DNA from: JBHIYN01 sp041984235
GTDB lineage: Bacteria; Pseudomonadota; Gammaproteobacteria; Ga0077536
NCBI GenBank assembly: GCA_041984235.1
Contig: JBHIYN010000013.1
Location: 1 to 64,000, forward strand
Length of the DNA: 64,000 nt
Direction: 5' to 3'
Below are positions 41,318-50,979 of the stretch, piece after piece. A model generated the notes under the pieces. It made no database searches, had not been told where the DNA came from, and saw only the letters and a list, made by a program, of their open reading frames with translations. The first letter of the stretch is position 1, and each line of letters begins with the position of its first letter. The translations under genes and the position numbers were made by a program.

Positions 41318-41980
41318 TTATGGCACAACTGTCTGACTGCCGGCAGCGCGCCCGGACCGGGGCGCGCCGTCGCACACCACCAGGTGGCGGGTGCGGCGCC
41401 CGGGTACCGCGAGCGGCACCACGCGCGCCCCCCCGCAGTGCGCCGCGGCATCCGCCACCGCGGCCGGGTCGACCTCGCCGCACATGGCCACGATCTCCAG
41501 GCCCGGCTCGCGCAGCGCGTCGCAGTCGCGCACCAGGCGCCCCAGCGAGGCGTAAGCGCGGGCGATGACGTAGCGCAGCGGCCGCGCCGCGCGGTAGGCC
41601 TCGATGCGCGCGCACACCACCTCGACCCCGGCCAGCCCGAGCTCGATGGTCGCCTGGGTCAGGAAGCGCGCGCGCCGCGCGCGCGGCTCGAGCAGGGTGA
41701 TGGCGCGTTGCGGTGCGCAGATCGCGAGCACGATGCCCGGCAGCCCGGCGCCGCTGCCGACGTCCAGCAGCGCGCCCGGGGCGAGATGCGGTGCCACGGC
41801 GAGACAGTCGGCGACGTGCTCGCGCACGAACTGGCCCGGGTTGCGCGCGCCGGTGAGGTTGGTGATGCGCCCCCACTTGTCGACCAGGCCGGCGTAGGCC
41901 GCGAGCTGCGCGCACTGATAGTCGTCCAGGCGCACGCCCAGTCGCGGCGCGAGTGCCGCTATCTCCGCCTGCAGTTCCAC
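41318..41980 (-). CDS. rsmG: 16S rRNA (guanine527-N7) methyltransferase RsmG
   Basis: The 220-residue SAM-dependent enzyme methylates G527 of 16S rRNA. It shows KWGRITNLTGARNPGQFVREHVADCLA and the SAM-binding LDVGSGAGLPGIVLAI, followed by LLEPRARRARFLTQATIELG. It lies between mnmG and parA, as is usual. Confidence 0.93.
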   Translation of the reverse strand: MELQAEIAALAPRLGVRLDDYQCAQLAAYAGLVDKWGRITNLTGARNPGQFVREHVADCLAVAPHLAPGALLDVGSGAGLPGIVLAICAPQRAITLLEPRARRARFLTQATIELGLAGVEVVCARIEAYRAARPLRYVIARAYASLGRLVRDCDALREPGLEIVAMCGEVDPAAVADAAAHCGGARVVPLAVPGRRTRHLVVCDGAPRSGRAAGSQTVVP

Positions 41981-41995
41981 CGGCGGGACTGCGCG

Positions 41996-43888
41996 TCAGG
42001 CCGAGCGCGCGAGGCGGACGCCGTGCTTCTTCAGGTACACCACCAGCAGCGAGATCGCCGCCGGCGTCACGCCGGCGATGCGCGCCGCCTGGCCGACCGT
42101 CCCCGGGCGCTGCTCGCCGAGCTTCTGCACGACCTCGTGCGAGAGCCCGCGCACGGCCGCGTAGTCGATGCTCTCCGGTATCGCCAAATCCTCCAGCGCC
42201 CGGCTGCGCGCGACCTCGTCGTGCTGGCGCTCGATGTAGCCGGCGTAGCGCGCACGACACTCCAGGCGCAGGGCGACCGCGCCGTCGTCGACGCCGGGGC
42301 CGACGCCCGGCAGCTGCATCAGCGTGCGGTAGTCGATGCCCGGCCGGCGCAGCAGATCGATGGCGCGCTGGTCCTTGCGCAGCGGCTGACCGAGCACCGC
42401 GGTTGCCGCCTCCGGCGCCACGCGTTCACGTGACAGCCACAGTCCCTCGAGCCGCGCCTGCTCGCGCTCCACCGCCTCGCGCGTGGCGCAGAAGCGCGCC
42501 CAGCGCGCGTCGTCGACCAGCCCCATCTCGCGGCCAACCGGGGTCAGGCGCTCGTCGGCATTGTCCTCGCGCAGCAGCAGGCGGTACTCGGCTCGGCTGG
42601 TGAACATGCGATAGGGCTCGCTGGTGCCGCGGGTAACGAGGTCGTCGACCAGCACCCCGAGGTAGGCCTCGTTGCGGCGAGGGTACCACGGCGCCTCGCC
42701 GCGCACCCGGCGTGCCGCATTGATCCCGGCCAGCAGTCCCTGCGCGGCAGCCTCCTCGTAGCCCGTGGTGCCGTTGATCTGGCCGGCGAAGAACAGCCCC
42801 GGCAGGTGGCGCGTCTCCAGCCAGGGATGGATCCCGCGCGGGTCGAAGTAGTCATACTCGATGGCGTAGCCGGGACGCGTGATGGCAGCCTGCTCGAAGC
42901 CGCGAATCGATTGCACCACCGCGAGCTGGACGTCGAACGGCAGGCTGGTGGAGATCCCGTTGGGATAGACCTCGTTGACCGCCAGCCCCTCGGGTTCGAC
43001 GAAGATCTGGTGCCGCTCGCGCTCGGCGAAGCGCACCACCTTGTCCTCTATCGAAGGACAGTAGCGCGGCCCCACGCTCTCGATGTTGCCGTTGTACATC
43101 GGCGACCGGTCGAGCGCGCCACGGATCAATTCGTGGGTACGCGCATTGGTCTCGGTGATGTGGCAGGATACCTGCGCGGGATGCTCGTCGGCGCTGCCGA
43201 CGAAGGAGAACACCGGCCGCGGCTGGTCACCTGGCTGCGCCTCCAGGGCGGCGATATCGACGCTGCGCCGATCGAGGCGCGGCGGCGTGCCGGTCTTCAG
43301 CCGCCCGACCTCGAACGGCAGCTCGCGCAGGCGTGCGGCCAGCGCGTTCGACGGCGCATCGCCGGCGCGTCCGCCCGCGTAGTTGGACGGGCCGACGTGA
43401 ATCACGCCGCCGAGGAAGGTGCCGACCGTCAGCACCACCGTCGGCGCGCGGAAGGCCAGGCCCATGCGCGTGGTCACCCCGGCCAGGCGCTCGCCGTCGA
43501 ACAGCAGGTCGTCGACCGGCTGCTGGAACAGGCTGAGTCCCGGCTGGCTCTCCAGCGCACGGCGCGCGCAGGCGCGGTAGAGCTCGCGGTCGATCTGGGC
43601 ACGGGTCGCGCGCACCGCCGGCCCCTTGCTCGCGTTCAGGGTGCGGAAGTGAATGCCGCAGGCATCGGCGCCGCGCGCCATGAAGCCGCCCATGGCGTCG
43701 ATCTCGCGCACCAGGTGACCCTTGCCGATGCCGCCGATGGCCGGGTTGCACGACATCTGGCCGAGCGTCTCGATCGACTGCGTGAGCAGCAGCGTGCGCG
43801 CGCCCATGCGCGCCGCGGCGAGCGCGGCCTCGGTGCCGGCGTGGCCGCCGCCGACCACGATGACGTCGAACGTTTGCGGGTGCTGCAT
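41996..43888 (-). CDS. mnmG: tRNA uridine-5-carboxymethylaminomethyl modification enzyme MnmG
   Basis: With MnmE it modifies the wobble uridine of several tRNAs. The 630-residue flavoprotein has the FAD-binding GGGHAGTEAALAAARMG, CNPAIGGIGKGHLVREIDAM, LKTGTPPRLD and QINGTTGYEEAAAQGL motifs. It heads the mnmG-rsmG-parA-parB cluster. mnmE is not in this window. Confidence 0.96.
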   Translation of the reverse strand: MQHPQTFDVIVVGGGHAGTEAALAAARMGARTLLLTQSIETLGQMSCNPAIGGIGKGHLVREIDAMGGFMARGADACGIHFRTLNASKGPAVRATRAQIDRELYRACARRALESQPGLSLFQQPVDDLLFDGERLAGVTTRMGLAFRAPTVVLTVGTFLGGVIHVGPSNYAGGRAGDAPSNALAARLRELPFEVGRLKTGTPPRLDRRSVDIAALEAQPGDQPRPVFSFVGSADEHPAQVSCHITETNARTHELIRGALDRSPMYNGNIESVGPRYCPSIEDKVVRFAERERHQIFVEPEGLAVNEVYPNGISTSLPFDVQLAVVQSIRGFEQAAITRPGYAIEYDYFDPRGIHPWLETRHLPGLFFAGQINGTTGYEEAAAQGLLAGINAARRVRGEAPWYPRRNEAYLGVLVDDLVTRGTSEPYRMFTSRAEYRLLLREDNADERLTPVGREMGLVDDARWARFCATREAVEREQARLEGLWLSRERVAPEAATAVLGQPLRKDQRAIDLLRRPGIDYRTLMQLPGVGPGVDDGAVALRLECRARYAGYIERQHDEVARSRALEDLAIPESIDYAAVRGLSHEVVQKLGEQRPGTVGQAARIAGVTPAAISLLVVYLKKHGVRLARSA

Positions 43889-43966
43889 GGGGAAACTCGC
43901 GCGCCGCGAAAGGGCGCCAAGAATACTGCGCGCCCCGCGCGTTTTGAAGCGCTGCCCGCGGTACGC

Positions 43967-44986
43967 TCAGGCCGCCGCCCGGTCTTCGTGCATGAACTCC
44001 AGGCAGGACTCGAACACGCCGGTGCACTTCTCCCAGGCAAAGCCGCGCGCGTACTCGACGCAATCCTCGCGTCGCATCGCCAGCGCCGCCGCCACCGCCT
44101 GCCCCAGGTCCTCGGCGAGTGCACCGGTGCGGCCCGCGGCGACGACGTCCACCGGCCCCTGTACCGGGTAGGCGGCCACCGGCAGCCCGCAGGCCATCGC
44201 CTCCAGCAGCACCAGTCCGAAGGTATCGGTGCGGCTGGGAAAGACGAAAACGTCGGCACCGGCGAGGTGCCGGGCCAGTTCGCGGCCGAAGCGCGGGCCG
44301 AGGAAGTGCACCGCGGGGTAGCGCGCGGTCAGCCTGCCGCGGTCCGGGCCGTCGCCGATCACGACCTTGCTGCCGGGCAGGTCCAGATCGAGAAAGGCCT
44401 CGATGTTCTTCTCCACCGCAACCCGCCCCATGTACAGCTTGAGTGGCCGCGGCAGCGCGTAGTCGAACGGGTCACCGGGGTGGAATACCGTGGTGTCGAC
44501 GCCGCGCGCCCAGATGCGCAGGTGCTCGAAACCGCGCTCGACCAGGCGCCGCCGCTGTGACTCGGTCGGTACCAGGGTGCGCTCGGCCGCGCCGTGGAAG
44601 CGCCTGAGATACGCGTAGCTCCAGGCTAGCGGCACGGGTGCGCGCAGGCGGATGTACTCCGGGAACTGGGTGTGGAAGGAGGTCGTGAAGCGCAGGCCGC
44701 GCGCCAGGCAGTAGCTGCGCCCGGCATGCCCCAGCGGCCCCTCGGTAGCGATGTGCACCGCGTGCGGGCGGAAGCCGTCGAGCATGGCGGCAACCCGCCG
44801 CCGCGGCCACAGGGCGAGCCGGATCTCGGGGTAGCTCGGACACGGCACGGTGGTGAAATCCTGCGGCGTCACCCGCAGCACCTCGTGCCCGCGTCGCTCG
44901 AGGTGCTGGCAGGTCGTGTCCAGGGTGCGCACGACGCCGTTGACCTGGGGATGCCAGGCGTCGGTGACCAGCGCGATGCGCGGCAT
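43967..44986 (-). CDS. GT4-family glycosyltransferase (MgtA/PimB-like)
   Basis: The 339-residue cytoplasmic retaining transferase begins MPRIALVTDAWHPQVNGVVR and has YMGRVAVEKNIEAFLDLD, FVFPSRTDTFGLVLLEAMAC (the EX7E region). This subgroup commonly transfers mannose or glucose to diacylglycerol-type acceptors. It is encoded 2 nt after a UDP-diacylglucosamine-hydrolase-like gene, so a glycolipid role is likely. The exact sugar is unknown. Confidence 0.8.
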   Translation of the reverse strand: MPRIALVTDAWHPQVNGVVRTLDTTCQHLERRGHEVLRVTPQDFTTVPCPSYPEIRLALWPRRRVAAMLDGFRPHAVHIATEGPLGHAGRSYCLARGLRFTTSFHTQFPEYIRLRAPVPLAWSYAYLRRFHGAAERTLVPTESQRRRLVERGFEHLRIWARGVDTTVFHPGDPFDYALPRPLKLYMGRVAVEKNIEAFLDLDLPGSKVVIGDGPDRGRLTARYPAVHFLGPRFGRELARHLAGADVFVFPSRTDTFGLVLLEAMACGLPVAAYPVQGPVDVVAAGRTGALAEDLGQAVAAALAMRREDCVEYARGFAWEKCTGVFESCLEFMHEDRAAA

Positions 44987-44988
44987 GC

Positions 44989-45795
44989 TCAGGCCGCCAC
45001 CGCGATGGGGTGCGCGACGGCTTCGACGTCGTTCCAGCGCAGCAGCTGCATGGCGCCGTCGCCATGCTCGACCAGCGCCGTGCACGATTCGACCCAGTCT
45101 CCGCAATTGTGGTAGGCGATGTTGCCGATGGTCGCGATCTCGGGGCGGTGGATGTGTCCGCAGACCACGCCCTCGACCTGCCAGCGCGCCGCCTCCGCCG
45201 CTACCACCTGCTCGTACTTGCCGATGTACTGCACCGCGTTCTTGACCTTGTGCTTGAGGAATCCGGCCAGTGACCAGTAAGGAAAGCCGCAGCGCCGGCG
45301 CACGAAATTGACTGCCGTGTTGGCCGCCAGCAGGCCGGCGTAGGCGTGGCTGCCGAGCATGCCCAGCCAGCGCGAGGAGGCGACGGCGGCGTCGAACTGA
45401 TCGCCGTGCAGCACCAGCAGCCGCTCGCCGTTGGCGCGCGTGTGCACGGTCTTGTCGACGAGGGAGACGTTGCCGAAACGGTGGCCGACGTAGCTGCGCA
45501 GGGTTTCGTCGTGGTTGCCGGGGACGTAGACCACGCGCGTGCCGTACTTGGCCTTGCCGAGAATGGTGCGCAGCACGTCGTTGTGCTGCTGCGGCCAGAA
45601 CGGTTTGCGGCGCAGCGCCCACAGGTCGACGATGTCGCCGACCAGGTACAGGTACTCGCACTCGACGCCGTGCAGAAACTCGAGCAGGTCGCCGGCACGG
45701 CAGCCGCGGAAGCCCAGGTGCACGTCGGAGATGAACACGGCGCGGAAAGGTCGCCTGGATGCGGCCGGGGAAAGTCGCTGCATGGGGTTGCCCAC
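44989..45795 (-). CDS. LpxH-like calcineurin-type metallophosphatase
   Basis: The 268-residue product has all calcineurin metal-binding motifs: FISDVHLGFRG, LVGDIVD, VPGNHDE, VLHGDQFD and VCGHIHRPEI. It resembles UDP-2,3-diacylglucosamine diphosphatases, but belongs to the group found with a GT4 gene rather than to classical LpxH, so another lipid or nucleotide substrate is possible. It forms a two-gene operon with the downstream transferase. Confidence 0.78.
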   Translation of the reverse strand: MGNPMQRLSPAASRRPFRAVFISDVHLGFRGCRAGDLLEFLHGVECEYLYLVGDIVDLWALRRKPFWPQQHNDVLRTILGKAKYGTRVVYVPGNHDETLRSYVGHRFGNVSLVDKTVHTRANGERLLVLHGDQFDAAVASSRWLGMLGSHAYAGLLAANTAVNFVRRRCGFPYWSLAGFLKHKVKNAVQYIGKYEQVVAAEAARWQVEGVVCGHIHRPEIATIGNIAYHNCGDWVESCTALVEHGDGAMQLLRWNDVEAVAHPIAVAA

Positions 45796-46191
45796 CGTTT
45801 CAGCCGCGACAATTGTGAGAAGGAATTATTAATTTGAAATTAAATATTTATTAACCTTTTGTGACATGTATTCTCGCCCTCGTGCGAGACCGGGCGGCGG
45901 CCCGGGATGCGCGCCGCCCGCGACCCGCAACGGCATCGCGAGACGGAAACTTCCGCGCCGTGCGCGGGTCAAGCGATGTTGTTGATGCCTCCGGCGCCGG
46001 TATAGACTCTGCGCGCCTTCCGCGGCGCCCGAACGCAGGGGCGGCGGCGGAAGCGCTTCGTCCAGGCAAATGCCGGTCGCGCAATCGGGTCCGGGTCACC
46101 ACCGCCACGTCGCGTGGCGTTCGGGGCAGCGGGCGCCAGGCGCCGACGTCACCTTAAAAAGAAGCAAGCGTTGAACGAGAGGTCCGCATCC
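45796..46191. other. Divergent intergenic region upstream of the Gld-type ABC operon
   Basis: This 396-bp spacer has an AT-rich block at about 45820-45865 in front of the minus-strand metallophosphatase gene, where its promoter probably lies, and a candidate plus-strand promoter annotated separately. Nothing else gene-like is seen. Confidence 0.5.
45979..46006 (+). promoter_or_regulatory. Candidate sigma-70 promoter of the ABC operon
   Basis: TTGTTG (45979-45984), a 16-nt spacer and TATAGA (46001-46006) lie about 185 nt upstream of the ATP-binding gene start. Confidence 0.4.
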
Positions 46192-47160
46192 ATGGAGACC
46201 CTGATCGAGGTCAATGGACTCAGCAAGCATTTCGGGTCCCTGCAGGCAGTCGACGATGTCTCGCTGAGTGTCGCGCGCGGCGAGGTGCTCGGCTTCCTCG
46301 GCCCCAACGGCGCCGGCAAGTCGACCACCATGAAGATGATCACCGGCTTCCTGGCGCCGTCCGCCGGCAGCGTCTCGATCGGCGGCTGTGACATCGAGCG
46401 CTCCCCGCTCGCGGCCAAGGCCCGCATCGGCTACCTGCCCGAGGGCGCGCCGGCCTACGGCGAGATGACGCCGGCCGGCTTTCTCGAGTTCATCGCCGAG
46501 ATCCGCGGTATCGCGCGCAGCGAGCGCGCAGCGCGCATCGCCGAGGTGGTGCGCAGGATTCACCTCGAGAACGTGCTCGAGCAGCGCATCGAGACACTCT
46601 CCAAGGGCTTCAAGCGCCGCGTCGGCCTGGCCCAGGCGATCCTCCACGATCCCGAGATCCTGATCATGGACGAGCCGACCGACGGCCTCGACCCGAACCA
46701 GAAGCACGAGGTGCGCTCCCTGATCCGGGAGATGGCGCCCGACAAGGCCATCGTCATCTCCACCCACATCCTCGAGGAGGTCGACGCCGTGTGCACGCGC
46801 GCCGTGATCATCGCGCGCGGCCGCCTCATCTTCAGCGGCACGCCGCGCGAGCTGGCAGCGCGCTCGCGCTACCACAACGCCGCGACCGTGGTGGTAGCCG
46901 CGAACGATGCCGAGCGCGCCCGCGGCGCGCTCAGCGGGCTCGCCGGCGTCGCCGAGCTCGAGCAGAGCGCCAGCGGCGACGACGTGCGCCTGACCGTGAT
47001 TCCGGCCGCCGGCGCCAGCCCTGCGGACGCGGTGCAGACGGCCCTCGCCGGCGCCGGCTGCGCGACCCACGAGTTCTTCATCGAGCACGGACACCTCGAC
47101 GAGGTGTTCCGCACCATCACCACCGCAGGCGGTGACAGCGGCGAGGTACATCGCACATGA
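46192..47160 (+). CDS. ABC transporter ATP-binding protein (GldA-like)
   Basis: The 322-residue ATPase has Walker A GPNGAGKST (about 36), Q-loop region LPEGAPAYGEM, signature LSKGFKRRVGLAQA and Walker B ILIMDEPTDGLDP. A C-terminal extension of about 80 residues is typical of the ABC-2 exporters related to GldA. The ATG at 46192 is preceded by GAGAGG; the longer frame upstream lacks such a site. It overlaps the permease gene by 4 nt (ATGA). Confidence 0.88.
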   Translation: METLIEVNGLSKHFGSLQAVDDVSLSVARGEVLGFLGPNGAGKSTTMKMITGFLAPSAGSVSIGGCDIERSPLAAKARIGYLPEGAPAYGEMTPAGFLEFIAEIRGIARSERAARIAEVVRRIHLENVLEQRIETLSKGFKRRVGLAQAILHDPEILIMDEPTDGLDPNQKHEVRSLIREMAPDKAIVISTHILEEVDAVCTRAVIIARGRLIFSGTPRELAARSRYHNAATVVVAANDAERARGALSGLAGVAELEQSASGDDVRLTVIPAAGASPADAVQTALAGAGCATHEFFIEHGHLDEVFRTITTAGGDSGEVHRT

Positions 47161-47891
47161 ACGGTTTGCCGACCATCTTCAAACGCGAGCTGAAGGCCTA
47201 CTTCGCGACCCCGGTCGCCTACGTCTTCATCGTCATCTTCCTCGTCCTGTGCGGCGTGTTCACCTTCTACGTCGGCGGCTTCTACGAGCGCGGACAGGCC
47301 GATCTCGAGCCCTTCTTCCAGTTCCATCCGTGGCTGTACATGTTCCTCATCCCGGCCATCTCGATGCGGCTCTGGTCCGAGGAGCGCAAGGCCGGCACGC
47401 TGGAGCTGCTGCTGACGCTGCCGGTATCGCTCGCCGCCAGCGTGCTCGGCAAGTTCCTCGCGGCCTGGTGCTTCACCGCCGTCGCGCTGGCCGGCACCTT
47501 TCCCATCTGGATCACCGTCAACTACCTCGGCCAGCCGGACAACACGGTCATCGCCGCCGGTTATCTCGGCAGCCTGCTGATGGCCGGCGGCTTCCTCGCC
47601 ATTGGCTCGTGCATCTCGGCGCTGACCCGTAACCAGGTCATCGCCTTCGTCATCAGCTTCGTCATCTGCTTCGCGTTCAATCTCAGCGGATTTCCGATGG
47701 TCATCGATGTCTTCAGTGCGTGGGCGCCGCAGGCGCTGGTCGAAGTCATCAGCTCGTTCAGCTTCCTCACCCATTTCAACTCGATTCAGAAAGGGGTGAT
47801 CGACATGCGTGACATCGTGTTCTTCGCCAGCCTCATCGCGTTCTGGCTCTACGCCAACGTCCTCGCGATCGAGATGAACAAGAGCAACTGA
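47157..47891 (+). CDS. ABC-2 type permease (GldF-like)
   Basis: The 244-residue product has six predicted membrane helices (about 20-40, 58-70, 100-125, 140-160, 168-185, 220-238) and the RLWSEERKAGTLELLLTLPV motif of ABC-2 permeases. It pairs with the upstream ATPase and the downstream GldG-like protein. The substrate is unknown. Confidence 0.88.
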   Translation: MNGLPTIFKRELKAYFATPVAYVFIVIFLVLCGVFTFYVGGFYERGQADLEPFFQFHPWLYMFLIPAISMRLWSEERKAGTLELLLTLPVSLAASVLGKFLAAWCFTAVALAGTFPIWITVNYLGQPDNTVIAAGYLGSLLMAGGFLAIGSCISALTRNQVIAFVISFVICFAFNLSGFPMVIDVFSAWAPQALVEVISSFSFLTHFNSIQKGVIDMRDIVFFASLIAFWLYANVLAIEMNKSN

Positions 47892-47921
47892 GCACGGCCC
47901 GACGCCCGCCGAGGAATCCAG

Positions 47922-49808
47922 ATGAACAGAAATCTCGTCACCGGAACCGGTCTCGCCATTGCGCTGGCCCTGTTTCTCGGGCTCAACGTCATCAGCAACG
48001 AGGTCCTGACCTCGTGGCGGCTCGACGTCACCGAGAACAATCTCTATACGCTGTCCGAGGGCACCGGCAACATCCTCGAACGCATCGAGGAGCCGATCAC
48101 CATCCGCCTGTATTACTCCGCCAAGCAGTTCGCCGGCGTGCCGCAGATGCAGAGCTACGGCAAGCGCGTGCGTGACATGCTCGAAGAGTACGTCGCGGCC
48201 AGCGGCGGCAAAATCCGCCTGCTGGTGATCGACCCGGAACCGTTCTCGGAAGCCGAGGACGAGGCGGTCAGCTTCGGTGTGCGCAAGGTGTCGCTCAGCG
48301 CCGCCGGCGACGTTGGCTATCTCGGCGTGGTCGGCACCAACACCACCGACGACATCGAGGTGCTGCCGCTGCTCAGCCCCGAGCGCGAGGACGCGCTGGA
48401 ATACGAGCTGACCAAGATGGTCTACCAGCTCGCCGACCCGCAGAAACGGGTGATCGGCCTGATCTCCGGCCTGCCGGTGTTCGCGCCGCCGCCGGACCCG
48501 GCCACCGGCCAGCCCCGCGGCGCCGACTGGACCGCGTTCGTGCTGCTGCGCGAGCTCTACGACGTGCGCGAGCTGCCATTCGACACCGCGAACATCGACG
48601 ACGACGTCGACACCCTCATCGTGCTCCACCCCAAGGATCTCTCGCGTGCGACCCAGTACGCCGTCGACCAGTTCATCCTCGGCGGCGGCAAGGCGATGAT
48701 CTTCGTCGATCCGATGGCCGAGCAGGACGCCGCGCAGCCCGATCCCGCGCGACCGGGCGTGCTGCCCGAGCTGGGCTCGAATCTCGATACGCTGTTCGAG
48801 GCCTGGGGCCTGGCCATGCAGGCGGACAAGGTGGTTGGCGATCCGCGCTCCGCGGTGCGCGTCAGCTTCCGCTCGGCAAGTGGCCCGCAGGAAGTCGAGT
48901 ACCTGCCGTGGCTGCAGCTGCAGGGCGACGCGCTCAACCGCGACAGCTTCATCACCAACGAGCTCAACGTGGTCAACGTCGGCACCGCCGGCTCGCTGAC
49001 CCTCACCGAGGGCAGCACGCTGACCGCCACGCCGCTGCTCACTGCCGGCGCGTCGTCGGGGCTGGTCGAGCGCGACTCGATCATCTTCGTGCGCGATCCG
49101 GCCGGGCTGCTGGAGAGCTTCGTCGCCGACGACGACGCGCACGTCATCGCCATGCGCATCTCGGGCGTGCTCGAGACGGCCTTCCCCGACGGGCGCCCGC
49201 TCGACGAGGCGGACAAGCGCGCGCCGGCCGACGAGGGCTTCCGCGCGAAATCAGACGGTCCGGTCAACCTCATCGTCGTGGCCGATACCGACATCCTCGC
49301 CGACCGTTTCTGGGTGCGCTTCTCGAATTTCGCCGGCATGCGCATCCCCGAGCCGTTCGGTAACAACGCGGACTTTCTCATCAACGCGGTCGACAACCTG
49401 GGCGGCAACGACGACCTCATCGGCTTGCGCAGCCGCGGCAAGTACACGCGTCCGTTCGAGGTCGTGCAGGACATCCAGCGCGAGGCCGAAGCGCGCTTCC
49501 GTGACCGCGAGCAGGCGCTGCAGGACAAGCTCGCCGATACCGAGCGCAAGCTCGCCGAGCTGCAGAGCCAGCAGGGCGAGAGCGACATGTTGCTGACGCC
49601 GGAGCAGCGCGAGGAGATCGAGCGGTTCCGTCACGAACAGGTCCGCATCCGCAAGGAGCTGCGTGGCGTTCAGCACGATCTCCAGCGCAACATCGAAGGA
49701 CTGGGCACGCGCCTCAAGTTCATCAACACCGCACTGGTGCCGCTGCTGATCACGGTCGTCGCGATCGCGGTCAGCATGCTGCGCGCACGCACGCGGCGGC
49801 GCGCCTGA
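47922..49808 (+). CDS. GldG-like ABC-associated auxiliary protein
   Basis: The 628-residue product has an N-terminal membrane helix (about 7-27), LDVTENNLYTLSEGTGNILE, which is the hallmark of the GldG family, a large periplasmic region, a coiled coil (about 515-590, AEARFRDREQALQDKLADTE) and a C-terminal helix (about 605-622). In Bacteroidetes GldAFG supports gliding; in Proteobacteria the transporter's cargo is not established. Confidence 0.85.
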   Translation: MNRNLVTGTGLAIALALFLGLNVISNEVLTSWRLDVTENNLYTLSEGTGNILERIEEPITIRLYYSAKQFAGVPQMQSYGKRVRDMLEEYVAASGGKIRLLVIDPEPFSEAEDEAVSFGVRKVSLSAAGDVGYLGVVGTNTTDDIEVLPLLSPEREDALEYELTKMVYQLADPQKRVIGLISGLPVFAPPPDPATGQPRGADWTAFVLLRELYDVRELPFDTANIDDDVDTLIVLHPKDLSRATQYAVDQFILGGGKAMIFVDPMAEQDAAQPDPARPGVLPELGSNLDTLFEAWGLAMQADKVVGDPRSAVRVSFRSASGPQEVEYLPWLQLQGDALNRDSFITNELNVVNVGTAGSLTLTEGSTLTATPLLTAGASSGLVERDSIIFVRDPAGLLESFVADDDAHVIAMRISGVLETAFPDGRPLDEADKRAPADEGFRAKSDGPVNLIVVADTDILADRFWVRFSNFAGMRIPEPFGNNADFLINAVDNLGGNDDLIGLRSRGKYTRPFEVVQDIQREAEARFRDREQALQDKLADTERKLAELQSQQGESDMLLTPEQREEIERFRHEQVRIRKELRGVQHDLQRNIEGLGTRLKFINTALVPLLITVVAIAVSMLRARTRRRA

Positions 49809-49823
49809 AGCAAGGAGACCGCC

Positions 49824-50972
49824 ATGACCCCGAAACGCATCGTGATGCTGCTGGCCGCGCTGGTCATCGTCGGCGCGGCCTGGAAGATCAGCGAGCAGAA
49901 GGCGCCGCAGACCGAGATCGCGCGCAGCGCCTTCTTCCCCGGACTGATGGAGCAACTCAACGACGTCGCGCGTGTCACCCTCGAGTCCGGCGACGACCTG
50001 ACGACGCTCGTCCGCGACGGCGACGCCTGGGCCATCGAGAACAAGGACGGCTTCGCCGCCAGCCCCGGTGAGGTGCGGCGCACCCTGCTGCAGATTGCGA
50101 GCCTGAGCCGGGTCGAGGCCAAGACCCGCTCGCCGGAACGTTACGGGCGCATCGGCGTTGCCGACCCGGGCGCCGCGGAAGGCGCCGGCACGCGGGTCAG
50201 CGGCAGCGACGCCGCGGGTGAACCGGTGTTCGCGCTGATCGTCGGCAACGCGCGCGACGGTGCGCCGCGGCCACAGCATTACCTGCGCGAGGTCGGCGCC
50301 GAGCAGGCCTGGCTGGCCGAGGGCGCGCTCGAGGTTCCCGCCGACCCGGTGCGCTGGCTGGACGCCGGGATTGTCGACGTCGACACCGAGCGGGTGCGCG
50401 AGGTGCGCATCACGGCAGCCGATGCCACGCCGATCGTGATCGCCAAGGACGAGGCCGACGACAGCTTCTTCACCCTGCGCGACATTCCGCCGGGATTCGA
50501 GGCGAAATCGAAAGCGACGGTGTCCAGCCTCGGCGCGCTGCTGCTCGACCTGCGCCTGAACGACGTGCTGTCGGCCGAGCGCGTGGCCGGGCAGCAGCCC
50601 GTGCGCGAGGCCGTGGTCCGCACCTTCGACGGCCTGGTGGCGACGCTGGCGCAATACGACCTCGACGGCGAGCCGTACGTAGGCTTCACGTTCGCCTTCG
50701 ATGCCGCCAGCGTGACGGCGGCGCCGGCCACGGAGGACGACGCAGCGGCGGACGAGGCGCAGGAGAGCGATGACGACACGACAGACGCCGGGGAGCCGGC
50801 CGAGACCGTGGCCGAGGAAGCGGCCCGGCTGGCCGCGCGCACGGCCGGCTGGATCTACGCCCTGCCGAACTACAAGCAGCGCATGCTCGCGCGCGACTTC
50901 GACAGCCTCGTCGAGCCGGTCAAGGAGACTTCAGGGGAAACCGCCGGAGACACCGGCGAGGACGCCGGCTGA
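49824..50972 (+). CDS. DUF4340 protein of the Gld-type ABC operon
   Basis: The 382-residue product has one N-terminal membrane helix (about 6-22) and a periplasmic region with two DUF4340-like repeats (VTLESGDDLTTLVRDGDAWA and similar near 190-215). A low-complexity acidic Ala/Glu/Asp linker lies at about 300-335. It is always found behind GldG-like genes, 15 nt apart here, and probably is a structural partner. Confidence 0.82.
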   Translation: MTPKRIVMLLAALVIVGAAWKISEQKAPQTEIARSAFFPGLMEQLNDVARVTLESGDDLTTLVRDGDAWAIENKDGFAASPGEVRRTLLQIASLSRVEAKTRSPERYGRIGVADPGAAEGAGTRVSGSDAAGEPVFALIVGNARDGAPRPQHYLREVGAEQAWLAEGALEVPADPVRWLDAGIVDVDTERVREVRITAADATPIVIAKDEADDSFFTLRDIPPGFEAKSKATVSSLGALLLDLRLNDVLSAERVAGQQPVREAVVRTFDGLVATLAQYDLDGEPYVGFTFAFDAASVTAAPATEDDAAADEAQESDDDTTDAGEPAETVAEEAARLAARTAGWIYALPNYKQRMLARDFDSLVEPVKETSGETAGDTGEDAG

Positions 50973-50979
50973 CGGTTCC

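Noticed and set aside
46869..49142. 757-codon minus-strand open frame opposite the ABC/GldG genes
   Set aside because: Antisense shadow; the plus-strand genes have clear motifs and spacing.
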